A DNA stretch of 7,378 nt from Bacteroidales bacterium (GTDB taxonomy: Bacteria > Bacteroidota > Bacteroidia > Bacteroidales > UBA932). Numbering within the stretch: position 1 is the stretch's first letter; each line of letters begins with the position of its first letter. Position numbers and translations under genes: made by a program. The DNA is taken from NCBI GenBank assembly GCA_024401915.1, contig JAKSKA010000067.1, positions 1-7,378 on the forward strand, in the 5' to 3' direction. The notes under the pieces were generated by a model that worked only from the letters and a program-made list of their open reading frames with translations, made no database searches and had not been told where the DNA came from. Positions 1-5,910 of this stretch are shown here, one piece after another.

Positions 1-269
1 AGTTCCTGTTTGATCGAGAAGCCCTGGGACACGCCGATTACCATATTGTTCGCAAGTGCGCGGTAGAGACCGTGCATCGAACGGTGGCGGGCCTGGTCCG
101 TAGGACGCTCGAATTTAATCTGATTGTCCTCAATGGTGACCTTGATATCAGAATCGATCTTCTGAGTCATCTCACCCTGAGGTCCTTTAACCTTCAGCAC
201 GTTGCCGTCGAGAAGCTCTGCGCTCACGCCGGTCGGAAGGTTTACGGGCAATTTACCAATTCGTGACAT
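1..269 (-). CDS. rplF: 50S ribosomal protein L6, N-terminal part (cut by window edge)
   Basis: Ribosomal protein L6 of the large subunit, which binds 23S rRNA near the sarcin-ricin loop and the GTPase-associated region. Only the first 89 codons and two bases are present; the family is usually about 180 residues, so roughly half is missing beyond the left edge. The translated start reads MSRIGKLPVNLPTGV, the canonical L6 opening, followed by a GPQGEM stretch and the RSMHGLYRALANNMVIGV segment that is well conserved in bacterial L6. The ATG at 267-269 is the obvious start. It lies 18 nt after the rpsH stop, a gap filled by an AT-only palindrome, and has no recognisable Shine-Dalgarno sequence. 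It is the most downstream gene seen in the operon; rplR, rpsE and others would be expected next. The reading frame is intact as far as it goes. Confidence 0.96.
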   Translation of the reverse strand, partial: MSRIGKLPVNLPTGVSAELLDGNVLKVKGPQGEMTQKIDSDIKVTIEDNQIKFERPTDQARHRSMHGLYRALANNMVIGVSQGFSIKQE

Positions 270-287
270 TTATTAAACTTTTAATAA
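270..287. repeat. AT-only palindrome filling the rpsH-rplF gap
   Basis: TTATTAAA and TTTAATAA form perfect 8-bp inverted arms around a 2-nt centre. The palindrome occupies exactly the 18 nt between the rpsH stop codon and the rplF start codon. In RNA it would give only a weak A-U hairpin. It may simply be AT-rich spacer, or it may modulate rplF translation. The symmetry is directly visible; any function is inference. Confidence 0.5.
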
Positions 288-683
288 TTAATATACATAG
301 CATATCACTTCACCGCCCACGCCAAGTTCCTTGGCTTCCTTGTCGGTGATGACGCCCTTCGAGGTGGAGATGATCGCGATGCCGAGTCCGTTGAGGACGC
401 GGGGCAGGTTCTCTACGTCGGTGTACTTGCGGAGACCGGGAGTGGAGACGCGCTCAATGCACTTGATAGCGGCAGCCTTGGTCTGGGGATGATACTTGAG
501 AGCGATTTTTATTGTATTGTAAGGAGTACCCTCGACTACCTTGTAGCTGAGGATGTATCCTTTCTCGCAAAGGATCTGGGTGATGGACTCCTTCATCTTG
601 GAAGAGGGAATCTCGACAACCTTCTTGCCTGCCATATAGGCATTGCGAATCCTTGTGAGGTAATCTGCAATAGGATCAGTCAT
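288..683 (-). CDS. rpsH: 30S ribosomal protein S8
   Basis: Ribosomal protein S8, a primary binder of the 16S rRNA central domain and, in E. coli, the translational repressor of the spc operon. The product is 131 residues, the normal length. Visible signatures are [13 protein letters not shown] (residues 3-15), STPGLRKY (80-87), [16 protein letters not shown] (99-114) and the C-terminal [10 protein letters not shown] (121-130). The ATG start sits 22 nt after the rpsN stop in an AT-rich spacer with no Shine-Dalgarno sequence, as usual for Bacteroidota. It lies in the conserved rpsN-rpsH-rplF order. I did not recognise an S8 autoregulatory target in the operon mRNA; whether such control operates here is unknown. 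Confidence 0.98.
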   Translation of the reverse strand: MTDPIADYLTRIRNAYMAGKKVVEIPSSKMKESITQILCEKGYILSYKVVEGTPYNTIKIALKYHPQTKAAAIKCIERVSTPGLRKYTDVENLPRVLNGLGIAIISTSKGVITDKEAKELGVGGEVICYVY

Positions 684-705
684 ATCGTTGAATTTTTAAT
701 ATTTA

Positions 706-975
706 CTACCAACTTGCCTTCTTTACGCCGGGGATGAGACCGTAAGCAGCCATTTCACGGAACTGGATACGGCTCAGACCGAATGCCCTCATATATCCCT
801 TGGGACGACCGGTGAGAGAACAACGGTTGTGGAGGCGGACAGGAGAAGCGTGCTTGGGGAGCTTGTCCAAAGCAGCCCAGTCTCCGGCCTCTTTGAGAGC
901 CTTCCTCTTTTCTGCGTACTTAGCAACGAGTTTAGCGCGCTTTACCTCGCGGGCTTTCATTGATTCTTTTGCCAT
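706..975 (-). CDS. rpsN: 30S ribosomal protein S14, zinc-independent long form
   Basis: Ribosomal protein S14 of the small-subunit head, bound near the decoding region. The product is 89 residues, matching the long C-minus class rather than the roughly 61-residue zinc-binding class. Only one cysteine (Cys52) is present and there is no CxxC pair, so it should not bind zinc. The S14 signature lies at residues 51-74, including [10 protein letters not shown] and [12 protein letters not shown], and the protein ends in the typical KKASW. The start [10 protein letters not shown] is canonical and lies 8 nt downstream of the rplE stop. Gene order rplE-rpsN-rpsH is standard for the spc operon. Confidence 0.97.
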   Translation of the reverse strand: MAKESMKAREVKRAKLVAKYAEKRKALKEAGDWAALDKLPKHASPVRLHNRCSLTGRPKGYMRAFGLSRIQFREMAAYGLIPGVKKASW

Positions 976-983
976 AGTATCTC

Positions 984-1580
984 TTAGTTGTTATGTTTCT
1001 TGAAAGGAAGGCCGAAAGCAGCGAGAAGGGCGTGGCACTCCTCGTCGGTCCTTGCCGTCGTTACGAATGTGATTTCCATACCGTGGATGCGGGGGTTCTT
1101 GTCGATGTCGACCTCAGGGAAGATGATCTGCTCCTTGAGACCGAGTGTGTAGTTGCCCTGGCCGTCCATCTTCTCAGCGATACCGTTGAAGTCACGGATA
1201 CGGGGAAGTGCGACACGGATAAGCTTCTCGAGGAATTCGTACATCTTCACGTTGCGGAGGGTGACCTTCGCACCGATGGGCATTCCCTTACGAAGCTTGA
1301 AGTTGGAAATATCCTTCCTGGATACTGTTACGAGAGCCTTCTGACCGGTGATGAGGGAGAGCTCTTCAGCTGCCTCCTCGACGATCTTCTTGTCCTGGGT
1401 AGCGTCGCCCACACCCTCGTTGATGGTGATCTTGAGGAGGCGGGGCACCTGCATTACGGTTGTGTAAGAGAACTGCTTCGTGAGCTTGTCAACGATCTCT
1501 TCCTTATACATCTTCTTGAGGGAAGGAACATACTCCTTAGGGAGTGCCTGAGCCTCAACGGGTTTGTTGTTCTTTGCCAT
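984..1580 (-). CDS. rplE: 50S ribosomal protein L5
   Basis: Ribosomal protein L5, part of the central protuberance; it binds 5S rRNA and contacts the P-site tRNA and S13. Conserved stretches are [13 protein letters not shown] (residues 48-60), [10 protein letters not shown] (94-103), LPRIRDFNG (125-133) and [10 protein letters not shown] (142-151), ending in [11 protein letters not shown]. At 198 residues it is somewhat longer than the usual 179-185. The surplus is an N-terminal tail of about a dozen residues before the LKKMYKEEI segment where homologues normally begin. An internal ATG at Met24 exists, but the first ATG fits better because it is only 2 nt from the rplX stop. A GGAGGAG run lies upstream within the rplX end, but about 14 nt away it is too distant for a strong ribosome binding site. 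Confidence 0.97.
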   Translation of the reverse strand: MAKNNKPVEAQALPKEYVPSLKKMYKEEIVDKLTKQFSYTTVMQVPRLLKITINEGVGDATQDKKIVEEAAEELSLITGQKALVTVSRKDISNFKLRKGMPIGAKVTLRNVKMYEFLEKLIRVALPRIRDFNGIAEKMDGQGNYTLGLKEQIIFPEVDIDKNPRIHGMEITFVTTARTDEECHALLAAFGLPFKKHNN

Positions 1581-1582
1581 AA

Positions 1583-1900
1583 TTACTTAATCTCCTCCCC
1601 GGATTTTTTAGCATAACGGATCTTTGTCTCACCCTCGAACTTGTAACCTACGCGGGTAGGCTTGCCGGACTTGGGGTCGATAAGATTGATGTTTGAAATA
1701 TGAATGGGAGCCTCCTTCTTGATGATTCCACCCTGAGGCTGCTTTGCATTGGGCTTCGTGGCCCTGCTGACCATATTGATACCCTCGACAATGGCGCAGT
1801 CCTTTGAAGGATCGACGGAAAGCACCTTTCCGGACTTTCCTTTGTCATTACCGGCATTTACATACACGGTGTCACCTTTCTTGATATGTATCTTTTTCAT
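1583..1900 (-). CDS. rplX: 50S ribosomal protein L24
   Basis: Ribosomal protein L24, an early-assembly 23S rRNA binder near the exit tunnel. The product is 105 residues, the normal length. A KOW motif is visible at about residues 7-29 ([20 protein letters not shown]). The central segment [23 protein letters not shown] and the [15 protein letters not shown] region are characteristic of L24. The ATG start follows the rplN stop by 11 nt, and the gene ends 2 nt before rplE, so coupled translation is likely. No Shine-Dalgarno sequence is seen before the start. Confidence 0.97.
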   Translation of the reverse strand: MKKIHIKKGDTVYVNAGNDKGKSGKVLSVDPSKDCAIVEGINMVSRATKPNAKQPQGGIIKKEAPIHISNINLIDPKSGKPTRVGYKFEGETKIRYAKKSGEEIK

Positions 1901-1911
1901 AATCTGATTGA

Positions 1912-2277
1912 TTAAAGGACCTCAGGTGCCAGTGAAACGATTTTCATATAGTTCTCGCGGAGCTCTCTGGCAACGGGGCCGAAGATACGGGTACCGCGAA
2001 GTTCTCCGGCGTTGTTGAGGAGAACACAGGCGTTGTCATCGAAACGGATGTAAGATCCGTCAGGACGGCGGATTTCCTTTTTCGTGCGTACAACTACGGC
2101 TCTTGAGACCGTTCCCTTCTTGGCTTCGCCGCCGGGGATGGCGCTCTTGATTGCTACGACGATCTTGTCGCCTACAGTCGCATAACGGTGGTTGGTTCCG
2201 CCAAGGACACGGATGCAAAGGACTTCCTTTGCTCCGCTGTTGTCGGCCACCTGTAAACGTGATTCCTGCTGTATCAT
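1912..2277 (-). CDS. rplN: 50S ribosomal protein L14
   Basis: Ribosomal protein L14, which binds 23S rRNA at the subunit interface, contacts L19, and forms intersubunit bridges. The product is 121 residues, as expected. Signatures are [17 protein letters not shown] at the N-terminus, the L14 motif [20 protein letters not shown] around residues 46-65, and [13 protein letters not shown] at 95-107. Its ATG lies one nucleotide after the rpsQ stop (TAG-T-ATG), an arrangement that favours termination-reinitiation coupling and decides the start. The reading frame is intact and unremarkable. Confidence 0.98.
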   Translation of the reverse strand: MIQQESRLQVADNSGAKEVLCIRVLGGTNHRYATVGDKIVVAIKSAIPGGEAKKGTVSRAVVVRTKKEIRRPDGSYIRFDDNACVLLNNAGELRGTRIFGPVARELRENYMKIVSLAPEVL

Positions 2278-2278
2278 A

Positions 2279-2533
2279 CTACTTGGCTTTTTCTACGATT
2301 TCTACTAATCTCCAGTTCTTAGTCTTGCTGAGAGGGCGGGTTTCCATAATGCGGACGGTATCACCGATACCGCACTCGTTCTTCTCGTCCTGGGCTACGA
2401 ACTTTGTGGTCTTCTTGACGAATTTTCCGTACAAAGGATGTTTCTCTTTAACTTCAACGGCAACGATGATGGTCTTGTCCATCTTGTTGCTGACCACGAT
2501 TCCTGTTCTTTCCTTACGAAGATTCCTTTCCAT
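2279..2533 (-). CDS. rpsQ: 30S ribosomal protein S17
   Basis: Ribosomal protein S17, an OB-fold primary assembly protein binding the 5' domain of 16S rRNA. The product is 84 residues, the usual length. It shows [17 protein letters not shown] (residues 11-27), [14 protein letters not shown] (32-45), and the signature [18 protein letters not shown] (57-74). The first ATG begins [11 protein letters not shown], the normal S17 opening, 12 nt after the rpmC stop. It is followed one nucleotide later by rplN. Confidence 0.98.
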   Translation of the reverse strand: MERNLRKERTGIVVSNKMDKTIIVAVEVKEKHPLYGKFVKKTTKFVAQDEKNECGIGDTVRIMETRPLSKTKNWRLVEIVEKAK

Positions 2534-2545
2534 AAGTCACTTCTT

Positions 2546-2740
2546 TTAGTTAAGTTTTTCTTTTTCAGCAAGGATAGTGATCATAAGAGCTATATCCCTT
2601 CTGGTCTTGCCGATCTTGGAGGTGTCCTCCAGGGGAGAAATGGCGTGATTGATCTTCATTGTCTCGAGGTTGTTCTTTTCAACCTCAATGCGGTCGCGCA
2701 GGTCTGCTACGGACATTTCGCGTGCTTCTGATGCTTTCAT
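2546..2740 (-). CDS. rpmC: 50S ribosomal protein L29
   Basis: Ribosomal protein L29, a small helical protein at the tunnel exit next to L23, where trigger factor and SRP dock. It is 64 residues, the family norm, and predicted to be nearly all helical. The L29 signature is visible at residues 41-57 (SKIGKTRRDIALMITIL), preceded by the basic/acidic helix with LRDRIEVEKNNLETMKI. The start is set by a clear Shine-Dalgarno AAGGAG at 2748-2753 with a 7-nt spacer, which is unusual among its neighbours. It lies between rplP and rpsQ, as in almost all bacteria. Confidence 0.96.
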   Translation of the reverse strand: MKASEAREMSVADLRDRIEVEKNNLETMKINHAISPLEDTSKIGKTRRDIALMITILAEKEKLN

Positions 2741-2747
2741 TGTCTTT

Positions 2748-2753
2748 CTCCTT
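2748..2753 (-). promoter_or_regulatory. Shine-Dalgarno sequence of rpmC
   Basis: On the minus strand the bases read AAGGAG, 7 nt before the rpmC ATG, in the short rplP-rpmC gap. This is the only well-placed consensus Shine-Dalgarno sequence I see in the window. Bacteroidota genes generally lack one, and the surrounding starts here follow that rule. Confidence 0.65.
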
Positions 2754-2757
2754 TTAA

Positions 2758-3177
2758 TTATTCAACATAATCCCTGCGGACAACGAACTTCGTTGCGATA
2801 GGGAGCTTGTTGGCACCGAGGCGCATAGCCTCTTTTGCTACTTCGAGCGAAACGCCCTCTGCCTCGAAAATGATACGGCCGGGAGTGATGGGCGCAACGA
2901 ATGCGTACGGATCACCCTTACCTTTACCCATACGGGTATCGAGAGGTTTCTTTGTGATAGGCTTCACGGGGAAGACCCTGATCCAGATCTGGCCCTCACG
3001 GTTCATATGACGCGAGATAGCCTGACGGGCAGCCTCTATCTGCTGCGCAGTAAGCCAACAATTTTCAAGGGTCTTGATTCCGAAAGAACCGAAGGCGAGC
3101 TGGTTTCCCCTCTGGGAATTGCCCTTCATCCGGTTTTTCTGTTCCCTTCTAAATTTTGTTCTCTTAGGTTGTAACAT
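2758..3177 (-). CDS. rplP: 50S ribosomal protein L16 (first gene of the split operon)
   Basis: Ribosomal protein L16, a late-assembly large-subunit protein that helps position the A-site tRNA and organise the peptidyl transferase region. The product is 139 residues, full length. Visible hallmarks are the canonical start [18 protein letters not shown] (46-53), IWIRVFP (64-70), RMGKGKG (82-88) and [11 protein letters not shown]. In most bacteria rpsC lies immediately upstream, usually within a few bases. Here it is missing and replaced by a 235-nt intergenic region and an unrelated envelope operon in the same orientation. rplP therefore appears to be the first gene of its transcription unit, probably driven by the -7 box at 3264-3271. 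The coding sequence shows no damage, so the break falls cleanly between genes. Confidence 0.98.
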   Translation of the reverse strand: MLQPKRTKFRREQKNRMKGNSQRGNQLAFGSFGIKTLENCWLTAQQIEAARQAISRHMNREGQIWIRVFPVKPITKKPLDTRMGKGKGDPYAFVAPITPGRIIFEAEGVSLEVAKEAMRLGANKLPIATKFVVRRDYVE

Positions 3178-3198
3178 CTCTGTATTACTTTAAAAATA

Positions 3199-3234
3199 TT
3201 AAAAATCACCTAAATCCCTGAAAATCAGACGCAT
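3199..3234 (-). other. Possible 11-codon leader ORF upstream of rplP
   Basis: An ATG at 3232-3234 opens a frame encoding MRLIFRDLGDF and ending in TAA at 3199-3201, 21 nt before the rplP start. It would lie inside the presumed rplP leader, which begins near 3258. No Shine-Dalgarno sequence is visible before it. A frame this short can arise by chance, and nothing in its sequence resembles a known attenuator peptide or the end of rpsC. It is recorded only because of its position. Confidence 0.2.
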
Positions 3235-3246
3235 AAACACAATGAG

Positions 3247-3259
3247 CCCAATTTTTGGG
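3247..3259 (-). repeat. Small hairpin at the expected rplP transcription start
   Basis: CCCAA and TTGGG flank a 3-nt loop, and flanking AG/CT pairs could extend the stem past one bulged base. It starts 5 nt downstream of the -7 box, so it would sit at the very 5' end of the rplP transcript. It could stabilise the mRNA or act as an operator half-site pair. There is no U-run following it in either direction, so it does not look like a terminator. Confidence 0.4.
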
Positions 3260-3263
3260 ACTG

Positions 3264-3271
3264 CAAATTTA
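3264..3271 (-). promoter_or_regulatory. Bacteroidota -7 box, putative rplP operon promoter
   Basis: The minus strand reads TAAATTTG, an exact match to the Bacteroidota -7 consensus TAnnTTTG. It is the only match on this strand in the 235-nt gap. A TTTG -33 element is not seen at the usual distance, so the promoter is incomplete by consensus. The predicted transcription start is about 4-8 nt downstream, giving a leader of about 80 nt before rplP. It is needed to explain expression of a ribosomal operon that has lost its normal upstream genes. Confidence 0.5.
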
Positions 3272-3275
3272 CGAA

Positions 3276-3321
3276 AAATATTTGAATTACCATCACTTTC
3301 GCGAAAAATTTTCAAATATTT
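3276..3321. repeat. 11-bp inverted repeat flanking the -33 region of the rplP promoter
   Basis: AAATATTTGAA (3276-3286) and TTCAAATATTT (3311-3321) are perfect reverse complements separated by 24 nt. The spacer holds a second palindrome, TTTCGCGAAA at 3297-3306. The repeat lies just upstream of the -7 box and brackets where a -33 element would sit, so it could be an operator or a DNA-bending element. It could also form a hairpin at the end of the envelope transcript. AT-richness raises the chance of coincidence. Confidence 0.45.
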
Positions 3322-3412
3322 CCGACGCAGAATCTCAATAGTCAAAAGATGATTTATCAGCGAGTTACGCTACCTGTTAAAAAATATATTCCAACATTTC
3401 CGACCGGGACTC

Positions 3413-4108
3413 TCACTTCTTTCCGACGACGCTTTCCAGACGCTGCGCCTTTATCACCGTCTTCCTCGGTTTTTCCATAAAGATGGAGTAGTAGAACGAG
3501 TCCCACTTGCCGCTGTCCCAGATTTCGCAGAGCTCCTCCAGCTTCGCGTCACGCCCCTTCGGGTCGTAGCGGGTCTTCAGGTCGTGGGAGAAGATCCTGG
3601 CGACGAGCTGCCAGAAATTGGCGGCAAAACCGTTTTCATAGGTCTTGATTATCTCGAATGCGCTCATTCCGCATTCCCTGTCCACCAGCTTCATAAGCAC
3701 GAGGCCCTGGCTGATGGTCATATTGCGTATATCCTTCTCGAAAAGCCTCAGCAGCTCCCGCTCCACGTCATTGACATAGCGGTTGCGTTCGCTGCGGCGC
3801 GTGACATCGGCCGCGATGGTGCTGTCGACCTGCGCCATCATCTTGCGGCCCACGAGCGCGTACGGGTAAACCTTGTTGAAATTATAGACCGTCTTGTAGA
3901 ACCTGCGCCAGTCCCCGGCGCGCATCTTCTTCCCGCGCGTCAGACACCAGACGGGCTCTATCGTGTCCACGAACACCGTATCCCCGTTCTCCTCGACCTG
4001 GTACATCATCAGGTATCCTGGCGGGCGGGGGATGCTGCTCTGGGGCGAAGCGGAGAGGATTCCGGACAGGGCCAGTGCAAGCAGGGCTGCTATTGCGGGA
4101 CGTTTCAT
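3413..4108 (-). CDS. DUF4294 family exported protein
   Basis: A 231-residue protein of the Bacteroidota-restricted DUF4294 family, function unknown. The N-terminus has a basic MKR start followed by a hydrophobic stretch to about residue 20 (ALLALALSGILSA), which looks like a Sec signal peptide cleaved near Ala20. The mature part should therefore be periplasmic or outer-membrane associated; no further membrane segment is seen. Family-like features are GDTVFVDTIEPVWC (42-55), YNFNKVYPYA (75-84), and FEIIKTYENGFAANFWQLVARIF (151-173). Its ATG shares one base with the lpxH-type stop codon (TGATG), so it is probably translationally coupled to it as the last gene of the envelope operon. The neighbours suggest an envelope role, but that is inference. 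No terminator is visible after its stop. Confidence 0.85.
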   Translation of the reverse strand: MKRPAIAALLALALSGILSASPQSSIPRPPGYLMMYQVEENGDTVFVDTIEPVWCLTRGKKMRAGDWRRFYKTVYNFNKVYPYALVGRKMMAQVDSTIAADVTRRSERNRYVNDVERELLRLFEKDIRNMTISQGLVLMKLVDRECGMSAFEIIKTYENGFAANFWQLVARIFSHDLKTRYDPKGRDAKLEELCEIWDSGKWDSFYYSIFMEKPRKTVIKAQRLESVVGKK

Positions 4109-4866
4109 CAGAAGGATGTCTTCAGTTCCTCACCGTCGAAGCAGGCAAAAGGCGTGCCGCCATCCACCCAGTCCTTCAGCACGACGAGATGCGGCACGCG
4201 GCCGCTTTCGTCAGGTCCGGAAGGCAGCGGCATATCGACGCCGACGTGGAAATGGCCGAAAACGAAATAGTCCACCTTGCGGCTGCGCAGCTGCCCGACG
4301 GAAAAGCGGTACAGCGGCTCATCCTCCCCCTTGAACACGTAAGGGGCGTGGGTCCTCCTGTTGGAATTCGACCAGCGGAGGCCGAACGCGAAGGCGAGCC
4401 GGGGATGGAGCGTGCTGAAGAGCGCCTGGGCCACCTTGTTGTGGAAAAGCGCGCTCATCATCCTGTACGAGCGTTTCGAGCCGCCCAGACCGTCGCCGTG
4501 GGCAAGGCAGAAATTCCTGCCGCAGACCTCCTCGTACAGAGGCTGGCAGCGCACGACACGGATGCCGAGGCTCTCGAAAAACGAATAGGTCCAGATATCG
4601 TGGTTGCCGGGGAAGAACACAACCTCCACCCCCTCGTCCATCAGACGCACGAGCTGGGCGACCACACGGGTGCCTTCGCGCGGCACGACATCGTGGTACT
4701 CATACCAGAAATCCCAGATGTCGCCAAGCAGGTACAGCACGGACGCGTTCCCGCCCGACAGGGTCTTGAGGAACGAGACGAAGCGCGCTTCACGCTCCGC
4801 AGGGTCCCCGAGCCTGAGGCCGAGGTGGACGTCAGAAACGAAATATGCCTTCCTGCTTTCAGACAT
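4108..4866 (-). CDS. lpxH: UDP-2,3-diacylglucosamine diphosphatase (LpxH-type metallophosphatase)
   Basis: A 252-residue calcineurin-like phosphoesterase of the LpxH type. LpxH cleaves UDP-2,3-diacylglucosamine to lipid X and UMP, the fourth step of lipid A synthesis, at the cytoplasmic face of the inner membrane. All metal-binding motifs are present in order: SDVHLG (residues 11-16), GDIWDFW (48-54), GNHD (87-90), HGDG (123-126) and GHFH (204-207). The GDIWDFW form and the SKRSYRMM segment after HGDG fit LpxH rather than generic phosphoesterases. No signal peptide is seen. It starts 1 nt after the uppP stop and overlaps the DUF4294 start by one base, so it is in the same operon. The alternative is an LpxH-like paralogue with another nucleotide-diphosphate substrate, which cannot be excluded from sequence alone. 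Confidence 0.88.
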   Translation of the reverse strand: MSESRKAYFVSDVHLGLRLGDPAEREARFVSFLKTLSGGNASVLYLLGDIWDFWYEYHDVVPREGTRVVAQLVRLMDEGVEVVFFPGNHDIWTYSFFESLGIRVVRCQPLYEEVCGRNFCLAHGDGLGGSKRSYRMMSALFHNKVAQALFSTLHPRLAFAFGLRWSNSNRRTHAPYVFKGEDEPLYRFSVGQLRSRKVDYFVFGHFHVGVDMPLPSGPDESGRVPHLVVLKDWVDGGTPFACFDGEELKTSF

Positions 4867-4867
4867 A

Positions 4868-5674
4868 TCAGAACAGGGTTTGCGAAACGATCACAGCGCA
4901 GCCTACGATGGCGCAATAGAGGGCGAACCACTTGAGGCTGGCCTTCTTCACCAGGGCGATCATCGCCTTGCAGGCGAAAAGGCCCGAAACGAAGGCTGCA
5001 GCGAAGCCGAGGGCGAGGGGCAGTACGCCTATCGAGGAAGAGGCCATCTCGCCCCCGACGAGGTCGAGGAACGCCTCTCCGAGGATGGGCACGAGTACCA
5101 TCAGGAATGAGAACTGCGCGACGTTCTCCCTTTTCGCGCCGCACAGCAGGCCGGTGCTTATCGTGGTTCCGGAACGCGAAAGTCCCGGCACGACAGCCAG
5201 GGCCTGGCCGATGCCGATCACAAGCGCCTGCATCCAGGAGATGCCACCGCGCGCCTCTGCAGCATCGGACTTCTTCCCGCCGGAACGGTCGGAAAGGAAG
5301 AGCAGCAGCGCCGTCACGAGCAGCGCTACGCCGACGACGAGCAGCGAGGTGAAAAGTGCCTCCACGGCGTCCTTGAAGAACACGCCGACCACGAAGACCG
5401 GTATCATCGAGACGCCGATTTTCAGGATATAGTCGGTGCCGTCGTTGTATTTGAACTTGAAAAGGTCCCTGAGAAGGCCGGCGATCTGGCGGCGGAACAC
5501 GATGATGGTGGCAAGCACGGTGGCTGCGTGGACGGCAACCTCGAAGACCAGGTCCCCCTCCGCCTCGACGCCCAGCAGTTCACGCCCGATGGCGAGATGA
5601 CCGCTGCTGCTGACGGGCAGGAACTCCGTAAGACCCTGTATGATGCCGAGTATTATCGCCTGGAGCCAGTTCAT
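4868..5674 (-). CDS. uppP: Undecaprenyl-diphosphate phosphatase UppP (BacA)
   Basis: A 268-residue integral membrane protein that dephosphorylates undecaprenyl diphosphate, regenerating the lipid carrier for peptidoglycan and surface polysaccharide synthesis; the family confers bacitracin tolerance when overproduced. Both family signatures are intact: QGLTEFLPVSSSGHL (residues 13-27, with Glu17 and His26) and PGLSRSGTT (163-171, with Ser166 and Arg167). Several hydrophobic segments follow, for example around 48-60, 84-100, 111-128 and 219-240, giving the expected polytopic architecture and normal length. The ATG overlaps the DUF3098 stop by 4 nt (ATGA), so translation is coupled. In Bacteroidota, uppP commonly follows ftsX and a DUF3098 gene, as here. 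Confidence 0.97.
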   Translation of the reverse strand: MNWLQAIILGIIQGLTEFLPVSSSGHLAIGRELLGVEAEGDLVFEVAVHAATVLATIIVFRRQIAGLLRDLFKFKYNDGTDYILKIGVSMIPVFVVGVFFKDAVEALFTSLLVVGVALLVTALLLFLSDRSGGKKSDAAEARGGISWMQALVIGIGQALAVVPGLSRSGTTISTGLLCGAKRENVAQFSFLMVLVPILGEAFLDLVGGEMASSSIGVLPLALGFAAAFVSGLFACKAMIALVKKASLKWFALYCAIVGCAVIVSQTLF

Positions 5675-5910
5675 TTCCCGTCCTCCTTTTTCCGGCCGCG
5701 GGGTCCGATTATGGCGAGCGCTATCACGACGATGCCGGCGACGATCACGACGGGCGCGGCAACGAGGCGGCGGAAATCAAACATAGCATAATTGAAGACT
5801 GCGGGGTCGGAACTCCCTCCCCCGGTCATAAGGATGTAGCCGGAAATCATCACTATCACTCCGGCGACAAGCATCCAGAAGCCCTTCGGGCCCATAGCCA
5901 ATCTGTTCAT
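5671..5910 (-). CDS. DUF3098 family small membrane protein
   Basis: A 79-residue protein of the Bacteroidota family DUF3098, function unknown. It has two predicted membrane helices at about residues 11-29 and 49-69, joined by a short loop with the family-like sequence FNYAMFDFRRLVAAP (39-53), and a charged tail GRKKEDGK. The loop between the helices would be on one side of the inner membrane and both termini on the other; from the positive C-terminus I infer termini in the cytoplasm. Its ATG shares one base with the ftsX stop and its stop overlaps the uppP start by 4 nt. That tight coupling suggests a shared role with FtsX or UppP at the inner membrane, but this is inference. Confidence 0.88.
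   Translation of the reverse strand: MNRLAMGPKGFWMLVAGVIVMISGYILMTGGGSSDPAVFNYAMFDFRRLVAAPVVIVAGIVVIALAIIGPRGRKKEDGK

Larger units (their letters stand above)
3178..3412. other. AT-rich intergenic region at the S10 operon break
   Basis: This 235-nt stretch is strongly AT-rich compared with the genes on either side. It separates the end of the envelope operon from rplP. I see no tRNA, no rRNA, no remnant of rpsC, and no convincing intrinsic terminator for the envelope operon. It contains a Bacteroidota-type -7 box, a small hairpin, a long-armed inverted repeat and an 11-codon open frame, listed separately. Its most likely role is the promoter and leader of the ribosomal operon, with possible read-through from the envelope genes. 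Confidence 0.7.

Noticed and set aside
984..1580. Internal ATG at L5 residue 24 as the true start.
   Set aside because: The upstream ATG is 2 nt from the rplX stop, fitting the operon spacing. Starting at residue 24 would cut into the first conserved helix.
993..1616. 207-codon open frame on the plus strand.
   Set aside because: It is antisense to rplE and the end of rplX, both unmistakable ribosomal protein genes. It is a codon-bias shadow.
3327..3412. Possible intrinsic terminator after the DUF4294 stop on the minus strand.
   Set aside because: Only a 4-bp AGCG/CGCT stem and scattered T-runs are present, with no GC-rich stem followed by a U-run. I do not call a terminator.
3178..3412. Insertion element or remnant of rpsC at the operon break.
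   Set aside because: No transposase fragment, terminal inverted repeats with target duplication, or rpsC-like translated sequence is seen in any frame.
3319..3427. Three copies of TTTCCGAC (3319, 3397, 3420) near the end of the DUF4294 gene.
   Set aside because: The unit is only 8 nt, spacing is irregular, and one copy is inside coding sequence. This looks like chance rather than a repeat array.
4075..4935. 286-codon open frame on the plus strand, longer than the gene opposite it.
   Set aside because: It lies antisense to the lpxH-type gene, whose five metallophosphatase motifs prove the minus frame is real. The antisense product has no recognisable domain, and such frames are common opposite GC-rich genes.
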